This document shows positions 1 through 4,933 of a stretch of 7,116 nucleotides of DNA, in pieces. The position numbers and the translations under genes are program-made. Under the pieces are notes generated by a model. That model was not told the origin of the DNA, ran no database searches, and saw nothing but the letters and a program-made list of their open reading frames with translations. Each line of letters opens with the position of its first letter. Positions within the stretch are counted from its first letter, which is position 1. The stretch is from Planctomycetota bacterium (GTDB lineage Bacteria; Planctomycetota; UBA1135; UBA2386): the NCBI GenBank assembly GCA_003235605.1, contig QJVU01000758.1, forward strand, positions 1-7,116. The letters run 5' to 3'.

Positions 1-38
1 AGGATGCGCTCGGAATCGACGTTCGACTTGGAGGCCAT
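1..38 (-). CDS. Start of the next operon gene, cut by the left edge; possibly sHdrC2
   Basis: An ATG at 38-36 shares its A with the TAA stop of the upstream gene (TAATG junction). Twelve full codons follow before the edge: MASKSNVDSERI. A purine-rich AGGGG lies two bases upstream of the stop/start junction region and could serve as ribosome-binding site. No domain can be identified from so few residues. In type I sHdr operons the gene after A and H is hdrC2, whose product starts with a short polar stretch before its first ferredoxin motif. This start fits that, and fits less well the HdrB3 of type II clusters, which should reach its CCG domain quickly. That assignment is inferred from position only; that a gene starts here is much better supported than its identity. 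Confidence 0.55.
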   Translation of the reverse strand, partial: MASKSNVDSERI

Positions 39-772
39 TACCCCTGCTCTCGCCGATGAACTCCGAGCAGCCGGCGGCTGAACTCCGGGAGGCCCGGTAT
101 GACCTTGTTGAACTCCTTGGTCATCCGCATCCGCAGGACGGTGTAGGAGTAGATGACGTACACGCAGCTGAGGAAGACGTCGGTGCCGAAGATGCTGCGG
201 CTGATCTTCCGGAATCCGGCGCCGTCCCCGACTTCATGCACGAAGGCCACCGCCCGACCCACCTTCATGTAGATCTCGGCGGCGGATTCTCCCTGGAGGT
301 CGTAGGCCGCGCTGGTCACCAGGGGCAGGGACCCGGTCCGCGTGCGCGGATCCCACATCCACCGGGTCCAGAGCCAGTGCTGGTCCGGATCCGTGAAGTG
401 GAGCAGCTCGCTTGCCAGATCCGCCCGCAGGTTGTCAGCCACCCCGTCCAGGCGATCCACGAAGGCCTGGAACCGTCGCTCGACGCTGTCCTCGCCGTAG
501 AGCAGCTGGAACCACCGGCTCCGCACGTGCTCCAGGTCCAGGCTCAGGAGCACCTTTCGGGTCTTTCCTCGGGTGGAGAAGATCCGGTGCAGCACGGCCT
601 CGTGGTCCTCCTTCGAAAGAGCCGGCAGCGCCTCGCGACTCAGCTTCTCCCGAAACCAGGCCGACTTCGCCTCGAGCTCTCCACAGATCTTCGCAAGCTC
701 GTCGACGTCGACGACGGCCAACGTCTCCTGCATGAACTCCTTGGCGGTTTCGGTGTCGACGACCTGGACCAT
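38..772 (-). CDS. shdrH: Conserved protein of unknown function in the sHdr operon (sHdrH / 'hyp' position)
   Basis: This encodes a 244-residue protein with no motif I can tie to a reaction. Its place directly after hdrA is where type I and type II sHdr clusters carry a conserved 'hyp' gene (shdrH); the assignment rests mainly on that. Visible traits are a charged helical N-terminal half, a tryptophan-rich stretch (HWLWTRWMW, residues 132-140), only two cysteines (C30, C203), a hydrophobic run VFLSCVYVIYSYTVL (199-213) followed by a basic tail, and no signal peptide. The hydrophobic run is short for a membrane span and may be buried or bind membrane peripherally. The start was put at ATG 772 because an AGGGTGAG Shine-Dalgarno (783-776) sits just upstream; a TTG at 787 would add five residues (249 total). 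The gap after hdrA is 16 bases, and the stop overlaps the next start by one base, so translation is probably coupled. Function unknown. Confidence 0.72.
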   Translation of the reverse strand: MVQVVDTETAKEFMQETLAVVDVDELAKICGELEAKSAWFREKLSREALPALSKEDHEAVLHRIFSTRGKTRKVLLSLDLEHVRSRWFQLLYGEDSVERRFQAFVDRLDGVADNLRADLASELLHFTDPDQHWLWTRWMWDPRTRTGSLPLVTSAAYDLQGESAAEIYMKVGRAVAFVHEVGDGAGFRKISRSIFGTDVFLSCVYVIYSYTVLRMRMTKEFNKVIPGLPEFSRRLLGVHRREQG

Positions 773-775
773 CAG

Positions 776-783
776 CTCACCCT
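776..783 (-). promoter_or_regulatory. Ribosome-binding site deciding the sHdrH start
   Basis: AGGGTGAG on the minus strand, with its AGGG core seven bases from ATG 772. It lies after the alternative TTG (787-785), so it favours the ATG as start. Confidence 0.5.
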
Positions 784-788
784 GCAAC

Positions 789-1850
789 TCATCCTGCTGC
801 CATCGCCGCCCTGCGAACCACGCCGATCGCCTTCATCGCCGCCGCGGACGCCGAGGAGATCGCATCCTCCAGATCGGCCGGACCCGTCGAAGCCCCACAG
901 GCAAACACGCCGGGGACGCTGGTCGCCACGGTGTTGAGCACTCCGCCGACGGTCTCGATGAACTTGTACTTGTTCAGCTTCACCCCGAAGATGCCCGCCA
1001 TCTCCTTGGTCCCCTCGCTGGGCTCCATCCCCACCGACAGCACGACGATGTCCATGGGCACCTCCATGGGCCGCCCCATGGTGGTGTCCTCCCCCCGCAC
1101 CACCAGGCGATCCCCCTTCTTGATGACCTCGGTGGCGATGCCCTTGATGTAGTTGACCTTGTACTCCTCCTGGGAGGGCCAGTAGATCTGGTTCTCCCAG
1201 TAGCCGTACATGCGCATGTCGATGTAGAAGATGAACACCTTGCAGTCCGGCAGGAGCTTCTTCACCTCGATGGACTCCTTGCCGGCCACGCCGCAGCACA
1301 CCTTGGAGCAGTACTCGTTGCCGATCTGCCGATCCCTGGAACCCACGCACTGGATGAAGCAGAGCCTTTCGGGTGGCTTGCCGTTGGAAGGCCTTACTAC
1401 CTTGCCGGCCTTGAGCATCTTCTCCAGGTCCACGAGGGTCAGCACGTCCTCGTACTCGTAGTAGCCGTACCGCTGGGTCTCCCGGCCCGGGTCGAAGTGT
1501 TGGAAGCCGGTGGCGATCACAACCGCCCCGACGTCGACCTTCTCCTCTCCCCCGTCGGTCTTGAGCGTGATCTCGAAGTTCCCGGGCTCGCCGGTGGCGT
1601 TGGTGACCGTGGAACCCAGACGGATGTCTACGGCTTCCTCCTTCTCGATCGCAACCGCCATCTCCCGCATGGCCTCGCCAGCGTCGGCGAAGTCCGGCGT
1701 CAAGGCGGCGTAGCTGGCCAGCTCCGGTCTTCCCCCCAGGACCTTCTCCTTCTCCACCAGAACGGCGCGGTAGCCCGCCTCGGCGATCCCCCGTGCTGCT
1801 TCCATCCCCGCCGGCCCGCCCCCGATGACCAGGATCGGGCGCTCAGTCAT
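789..1850 (-). CDS. shdrA: sHdrA, FAD- and Fe-S-binding subunit of the heterodisulfide reductase-like complex
   Basis: This 353-residue flavoprotein is the electron-distributing core of the cytoplasmic sHdr complex. The N-terminus holds the Rossmann dinucleotide motif VIGGGPAG (8-15) and an acid at the end of the second strand (E33). A single HdrA-type Fe-S site is seen as CVGSRD...YCSKVCC: C168, then 12 residues, C181, three residues, C185 and C186, a spacing I recall from methanogen HdrA; C164 is nearby. A second FAD motif, VFACGASTGP, is at 315-324. Unlike methanogenic HdrA (about 650 residues) it lacks the N-terminal extra domain and the inserted and C-terminal ferredoxin modules; the short form is usual for sHdrA. 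The ATG overlaps the end of hdrB1 by eight bases and has a strong GGGAGGA site (1862-1856), so coupling with hdrB1 is likely. A generic NAD(P)-disulfide oxidoreductase is excluded by the CX12CX3CC site and the neighbours. Confidence 0.93.
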   Translation of the reverse strand: MTERPILVIGGGPAGMEAARGIAEAGYRAVLVEKEKVLGGRPELASYAALTPDFADAGEAMREMAVAIEKEEAVDIRLGSTVTNATGEPGNFEITLKTDGGEEKVDVGAVVIATGFQHFDPGRETQRYGYYEYEDVLTLVDLEKMLKAGKVVRPSNGKPPERLCFIQCVGSRDRQIGNEYCSKVCCGVAGKESIEVKKLLPDCKVFIFYIDMRMYGYWENQIYWPSQEEYKVNYIKGIATEVIKKGDRLVVRGEDTTMGRPMEVPMDIVVLSVGMEPSEGTKEMAGIFGVKLNKYKFIETVGGVLNTVATSVPGVFACGASTGPADLEDAISSASAAAMKAIGVVRRAAMAAG

Positions 1851-3036
1851 CGCAGTCCTCCCAGGTCAAGTACTCCTTCTCGCCGGACTCGAGCTTCTTC
1901 ACTGCCTCCTGGAACTGGTCCCAGGCCTTTTCAGGATCGATACCCAGCTTCCGGAGGAACGGTTTGTTGTCAGTGCTGTGCCAGTGGAGTTGCAGCACCT
2001 TGTACGGGTGGGCGCCCATGGCCAGGGCGCTGAACTGGGAATCCGACATCACAGGCAGACCGACGTTCTTGTCGTGGGCCTTGGCGGCAAACTGGCTCTG
2101 GTCCAGGGTGGTGACACAGCCCGTGTCGTGGGTGATCAACACGTCGGGGTCAGCCTCCTCCTTCATCACCTCGATCTTGCGCTGCACTGCAAACGACCTG
2201 GAGAAGTCCCGGGACACCAGGATGTGGCGGAAGCCGAACCCACAGCAGTCGTACCAGGTGGAGTAGTCGCGGACCTCGACACCCAGCGCCTGCAGGGTCG
2301 AGGTGATGATGGCCGAGCGTTGGGAACCGTAGACGTCCTCCGAGTAGACCGCGTCCTCCCCGATCAGCTTGTGGTAGTGACAGGCAGGATGGATCGTGGC
2401 CACGATCCCGTCCATGTCGACCACCTGATGCGCTGCGATCTTGTCCCGGACGGCATGCACCCACTCGCTGTAGTGGACGATCTCCTCGGGGATCACCAGC
2501 TTCTTGCCCAGCTTCCCGAGGACATCCCGCACCTGCCGCCGCAGCTCGGGATTGTGGATCAGCTGCTGCCGGGTCTCCTTGTAGTGACCGAAGCTGGTGG
2601 CGCAGTGGATGATCGGGAAGTAGCCGGTCTCCTCGGCGGCGGCGAAGTTGCGCATCGCCACCGCGGCCTGGGCGGCGGCGTTGGAGGTGGCCGAGGCGTA
2701 GTAGTTCCAGGCCGTGCACGAGGTCTGGTCCGTGGGGTCCTTGTAGTCCAGCCCCAGCTTCCGGTTGATCCAGAACACCGACGTCGAGTACCCGGGGATG
2801 TGCCCGCACTGCCCGCAGCTCTTGTGGTGCCAGGTGTGCTCCACGGGGATCTTCTTGATCCGCCCGTACTTGTTCTTCACCTCCACGTACGGCTCCGGCA
2901 CCCGTTGGACCTCCCACTCGCCCTCCTTCTCGAGCTGGTCCACGATTTCGTGGTAGTCCTCCGTCGGGGCCCGTGAAGGATCGACGACGAACTCGCGATC
3001 CTTGGGTTTGTTGAAGAGTGCGCTGTGGGGGATCAA
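1843..3036 (-). CDS. shdrB1: sHdrB1, CCG-domain subunit of the heterodisulfide reductase-like complex
   Basis: This 397-residue subunit belongs to the HdrB family, whose two CCG domains bind noncubane [4Fe-4S] clusters that handle disulfide/persulfide chemistry in methanogen HdrB. The C-terminal domain is recognisable: C219 (HPACHYHK), C264-C265-G266 (WYDCCGFGF) and C307 (HDTGCVTT). The usual CxxC end is CVTT here, so one of five ligands is replaced. The N-terminal domain is more reduced: the PGC position reads PGYS (Y82), the CC pair is SC (C107) and CxxC is CATS (C145). An additional CGQC pair (C74, C77) precedes it. The N-terminal 65 residues are polar and precede the first CCG domain. The start is TTG 3036, served by a GAGGAG eight bases upstream; the nearby ATG 3044 hits a stop after three codons, so it cannot be the start. 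Gap to hdrC1 is 38 bases, filled by a tandem repeat; the stop overlaps hdrA. Whether both cluster sites are filled is unknown. Confidence 0.9.
   Translation of the reverse strand: MIPHSALFNKPKDREFVVDPSRAPTEDYHEIVDQLEKEGEWEVQRVPEPYVEVKNKYGRIKKIPVEHTWHHKSCGQCGHIPGYSTSVFWINRKLGLDYKDPTDQTSCTAWNYYASATSNAAAQAAVAMRNFAAAEETGYFPIIHCATSFGHYKETRQQLIHNPELRRQVRDVLGKLGKKLVIPEEIVHYSEWVHAVRDKIAAHQVVDMDGIVATIHPACHYHKLIGEDAVYSEDVYGSQRSAIITSTLQALGVEVRDYSTWYDCCGFGFRHILVSRDFSRSFAVQRKIEVMKEEADPDVLITHDTGCVTTLDQSQFAAKAHDKNVGLPVMSDSQFSALAMGAHPYKVLQLHWHSTDNKPFLRKLGIDPEKAWDQFQEAVKKLESGEKEYLTWEDCDD
1856..1862 (-). promoter_or_regulatory. Strong ribosome-binding site for hdrA inside the hdrB1 coding end
   Basis: GGGAGGA lies five bases before ATG 1850 and within the last codons of hdrB1. 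It supports the overlapping start and independent re-initiation on hdrA. Confidence 0.6.
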
Positions 3037-3042
3037 GTCTTC

Positions 3043-3081
3043 ATCTCCTCAGTCAATCTCCTCAGTCAATCTCCTCAGTCA
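3043..3081 (-). repeat. Three perfect 13-base tandem copies between hdrC1 and hdrB1, each carrying a Shine-Dalgarno
   Basis: On the minus strand the unit TGACTGAGGAGAT occurs three times without mismatch. The copy next to hdrC1 contains that gene's last codon and stop (GAC TGA). Each copy contains GAGGAG; the copy nearest hdrB1 is correctly spaced (eight bases) from its TTG start, the other two lie 13 and 26 bases further away. A change in copy number would not alter either protein, only the length of the spacer and the number of potential ribosome-docking sites. Confidence 0.95.
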
Positions 3082-3797
3082 AACGATACATCGTAGCCGG
3101 CCTCTTCGAGCTTCTCCTCCATCACGTCCTGGAGGATCATGAACAGCCCCTCGTCCACCTCCTGGATCATGTCCATGACCCCGGTCATGTGCCAGATCAG
3201 GTAGAGCTCGTTGATGGTCTTGTCGTCGACCTGCCAGCTGGTCTCCGTGGTGTGCAGGGTCTCCGGGGGCAGGGCTCGCCGCCAGGTCTCGAGGTTCTGG
3301 GCGATGTCCTTGACGTGGGGTCCCCAGTCGGGGAACGCGTTGGCCTGGAGCATGTCCGGGGACACCTGGGTGCCCGTCGACATGATCTTGTAGACCACCC
3401 GGCCATAGCCCTCCAACGCCTCCTGGGCGCTGGCCAGGCCGTTCTTCACCGCCACCTCCCGCATCAGGGTGATGATGCCCCCAGGGGAGTTCTTGCGGGG
3501 ACACACGTCACAGCTGAAGCACTGGGAGCAGTCCCAGACGCTGTCGTTCAGGAGCACGTAGAACAGGTCCACGTCCTCCCGGGCCATGGTCTGGGCGATC
3601 TTGCGGGGGCTGAAGTCATAGAACCGGGCCGAAGGGCACGCCGCCACGCAGATTCCGCACTCGTAGCACCCGTACAGGTACTCCTCGTAGCGGAGGTCCT
3701 GCTTCACCTCCTCGAAGAGGCGCTCCTTCTCGTCGTAGGAGACATGGGCGTACTGCCTGCCGGAGAGGTCCAGGGTTCCCGGCTTGCTGACCGTCAC
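3075..3797 (-). CDS. shdrC1: sHdrC1, two-cluster ferredoxin-type subunit of the heterodisulfide reductase-like complex
   Basis: This 240-residue iron-sulfur protein transfers electrons between HdrA and HdrB in the sHdr complex. The first [4Fe-4S] site is CYECGICVAACP (C44, C47, C50, C54), the classical CX2CX2CX3CP. The second is CSQCFSCDVCP (C90, C93, C96, C99), with the last spacing two instead of three residues. The rest is a long helical C-terminal part (about 110-240) rich in acidic residues and without cysteine, no signal peptide and no membrane span. The start is GTG 3797, which overlaps the lbpA stop (GTGA, four bases) and has GGAGGG (3812-3807) nine bases upstream. The reading frame is open further upstream, but that extension would run antiphase through lbpA, and the first conserved site lies well inside the chosen start. 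The family is clear; the C1 rather than C2 label rests on position before hdrB1-hdrA. Confidence 0.9.
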   Translation of the reverse strand: MTVSKPGTLDLSGRQYAHVSYDEKERLFEEVKQDLRYEEYLYGCYECGICVAACPSARFYDFSPRKIAQTMAREDVDLFYVLLNDSVWDCSQCFSCDVCPRKNSPGGIITLMREVAVKNGLASAQEALEGYGRVVYKIMSTGTQVSPDMLQANAFPDWGPHVKDIAQNLETWRRALPPETLHTTETSWQVDDKTINELYLIWHMTGVMDMIQEVDEGLFMILQDVMEEKLEEAGYDVSFD

Positions 3798-4264
3798 GCT
3801 TCGAAGCCCTCCACGTGGTCGCAGGCCTTGATGTCCTCGGACTCGATCCTCTCCCGGTAGGCGTCCACCGCCGCCTCCCCTGTCAGCAGCTCCTTCAGCT
3901 CCTGGTCCAGGTCGCTGGGTTTCATCTTCACGATCCATCCCTGCTTGTAGGGACTGCGGTTGATGATCCCCGCGTCCTTCGCAAGCGCGTCGTTGACGGC
4001 GGTGATCTCCCCGGAGACCGGAGACTTCACCGGCCCCACCCACTTGCTGCTCTCCACGGTGGCCACCGGCTTCCCCTTCTTGCGCACGACCCCGGGTTTC
4101 TTCGCCTTGGCGTGCAGCAACGGTCCTGCCAGGTTCTGGGCCACATCGGTCATCCCCACGGTGACCGTGCCGTCGTCATGGACACGGACCCAGGTGTGGT
4201 CGACCACGCTGTAATGCAGGCTCAGGGGCAGAACGCAGCCGCGGACCTCGGGATTGTCAGCCAT
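3794..4264 (-). CDS. lbpA: LbpA, lipoate-binding protein of the sHdr sulfur-oxidation pathway (GcvH-like)
   Basis: This 156-residue protein has the biotinyl/lipoyl hammerhead fold of glycine-cleavage H protein. The likely lipoylated lysine is K74 in ESSKWVGPV (71-79); GcvH usually has ESVKA there, and the KWVGPV form is what I associate with LbpA. Upstream are VRGCVLPLSLHYSVVDHTWVR (shown as V7-R27) and GMTDVAQNLAGP (37-48), the normal H-protein core. A tail past about residue 126 makes it longer than typical GcvH (about 125-130); it ends near C148 (IKACDHVEGF), and C10 is the only other cysteine. In the sHdr pathway, LbpA's lipoamide is thought to carry sulfur-derived or electron intermediates to the Hdr-like complex. 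No gcvT/gcvP is nearby, whereas hdrC1 overlaps its end by four bases, so a glycine-cleavage role is unlikely. It is the first gene of the operon. No Shine-Dalgarno is visible before ATG 4264 (CCTCCCTCTTTCCC), suggesting a leaderless or atypical start. Confidence 0.92.
   Translation of the reverse strand: MADNPEVRGCVLPLSLHYSVVDHTWVRVHDDGTVTVGMTDVAQNLAGPLLHAKAKKPGVVRKKGKPVATVESSKWVGPVKSPVSGEITAVNDALAKDAGIINRSPYKQGWIVKMKPSDLDQELKELLTGEAAVDAYRERIESEDIKACDHVEGFEA
3807..3812 (-). promoter_or_regulatory. Ribosome-binding site deciding the GTG start of hdrC1
   Basis: GGAGGG lies nine bases before GTG 3797, inside the end of lbpA. The spacer with the G of the site and the first start base region includes the palindrome GCTTCGAAGC (3798-3807). 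The site supports the GTG over any longer reading frame. Confidence 0.55.
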
Positions 4265-4333
4265 GGGAAAGAGGGAGGGACGGGTAGGCTACCGGCCGCC
4301 CACAGGAATGCCACCGCCCCGGCGAGAACCGCT
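4265..4333. promoter_or_regulatory. Divergent intergenic region of the sHdr operon and the Uma2 gene, with an 11-base dyad
   Basis: Only 69 bases separate the two divergent starts. The clearest element is the dyad GGTAG-G-CTACC (4283-4293), about 20 bases upstream of lbpA, a possible operator. ArsR-type repressors control some sHdr operons elsewhere, but no regulator gene is in the window, so any pairing is speculative. On the plus strand, TATGAT (4333-4338) resembles a -10 box seven bases before ATG 4346, without a matching -35. No good promoter pair is visible for lbpA; its promoter may depend on an alternative sigma factor or lie inside the Uma2 gene. Confidence 0.4.
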
Positions 4334-4918
4334 ATGATCGCAGGGATGCCCACCGCCGCCTCCTCCCAGGCCGAGTTTGCCAAATGGGTCCGCTCCCGCC
4401 CAGCAAGCGACCTCCACCACTACGAGCTTCTGGAGGGGCAGATCGTCTGTGAGCCACCGGCCGGCTGGCCACACGGCGAGACCGAGGCGCATCTCGTGGA
4501 ACGTATCGCCGCCTTCGTAAGGCAGCGCGGCCTCGGCCGTGTCTTCGGCTCCAGCACGGGTCTCGAGCTTCCCTCCGGGGATACGGTGGAGCCTGACATG
4601 TCCTTCGTGTCGAAGGAGCGCTGGGAAGCACAGAGTCCGAAACCACAGGGCTTCGCCCGTGTCGTGCCGGACCTGGTGGTCGAGATCCTGTCTCCCAGCA
4701 CCAGGGCGAGGGATCGCAATCAGAAGAAACGGATCTACGAACGCAACGGCGTGCGCGAGTACTGGCTGGTGGATCCCGAGTCCCGAAGCGTGACCCGATA
4801 CGTCGCACAAGACCAACGGTTCGACCAGGGCGTCATCCTCGGAGAGAGCGACAGGCTCCTCTCCGTGGTGCTGGAGGGGTTCGATGTCGACGTCGGTGGG
4901 CTGTTGCCTCGGCCCTGA
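4334..4918 (+). CDS. Uma2-family (DUF820) PD-(D/E)XK nuclease-like protein
   Basis: This 194-residue protein has the recognisable course of the Uma2/DUF820 family, which has the restriction-endonuclease-like fold. Visible motifs are YELLEGQIV (30-38), VEPDMSFV with the putative metal-binding D88 (85-92), LVVEILSPST with E117 (114-123), K131/K132, and YERNGVREYWLVDPESR (135-151). The catalytic set D...E-X-K-like appears intact, so it may be active, though natural substrates of the family are mostly unknown and many copies occur as solitary genes. Two starts compete: ATG 4334 (weak GAG seven bases upstream) and ATG 4346, preceded by a TATGAT hexamer that would make it leaderless. The gene is divergent from the sHdr operon and convergent with the sigma factor gene (15-base gap), so it is probably transcribed alone. 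No link to sulfur metabolism is suggested by its sequence. Confidence 0.88.
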   Translation: MIAGMPTAASSQAEFAKWVRSRPASDLHHYELLEGQIVCEPPAGWPHGETEAHLVERIAAFVRQRGLGRVFGSSTGLELPSGDTVEPDMSFVSKERWEAQSPKPQGFARVVPDLVVEILSPSTRARDRNQKKRIYERNGVREYWLVDPESRSVTRYVAQDQRFDQGVILGESDRLLSVVLEGFDVDVGGLLPRP

Positions 4919-4933
4919 GGGGCGTGGCTGGGC

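Larger units (their letters stand above)
1..4264 (-). other. sHdr-LbpA sulfur-oxidation operon (lbpA-hdrC1-hdrB1-hdrA-hdrH-...), continuing past the left edge
   Basis: Five complete genes and the start of a sixth run on one strand with junctions of -4, +38, -8, +16 and -1 bases, the pattern of a polycistronic unit. The products make up an LbpA carrier, one C-B-A set and the H protein of an Hdr-like complex. The known role of such complexes is oxidation of sulfane sulfur to sulfite in the cytoplasm. Absence of MvhD, hydrogenase or coenzyme M/B genes in the window and the presence of LbpA argue against a methanogen-type heterodisulfide reductase. Confidence 0.85.

Noticed and set aside
56..2976. 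Long plus-strand open frames opposite the sHdr operon (for example 573-2033 and 1825-2976)
   Set aside because: They run antisense to clearly conserved hdrA, hdrB and sHdrH genes. Their translations are low-complexity (rich in H, L, V, G, P, R), as expected from G+C-rich codon shadows, and match no family.
3033..3044. ATG at 3044 as start of hdrB1
   Set aside because: It reads ATG AAG ACT TGA and stops after three codons. The hdrB1 frame begins at the overlapping TTG 3036 with a well-spaced GAGGAG.
3798..3807. Perfect palindrome GCTTCGAAGC before the hdrC1 start as an operator
   Set aside because: It lies inside the lbpA coding end between the hdrC1 ribosome-binding site and its start. It has no loop to form a hairpin and no promoter nearby; codon use explains it.
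3798..4043. Extension of the hdrC1 frame upstream of GTG 3797
   Set aside because: It would overlap lbpA almost entirely in another frame and its translation is low-complexity. The GTG has a good ribosome-binding site and forms a normal GTGA coupling with lbpA.
789..4264. Methanogen-type HdrABC or flavin-bifurcating hydrogenase-linked complex
   Set aside because: HdrA is short and lacks the ferredoxin modules needed for bifurcation, LbpA and sHdrH accompany it, and no mvhD-like gene is present.
3794..4264. Glycine cleavage H protein (gcvH)
   Set aside because: The fold is shared, but the ESSKWVGPV motif, the longer C-terminus and the overlapping hdrC1 gene point to LbpA; gcvT and gcvP are absent.
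4298..4313. Sigma-54-like promoter for lbpA (TGGCATTCCTGTGGGC on the minus strand)
   Set aside because: The -24 half TGGCA fits, but the -12 half TGGG lacks the invariant GC at the right spacing, so it is a chance partial match.
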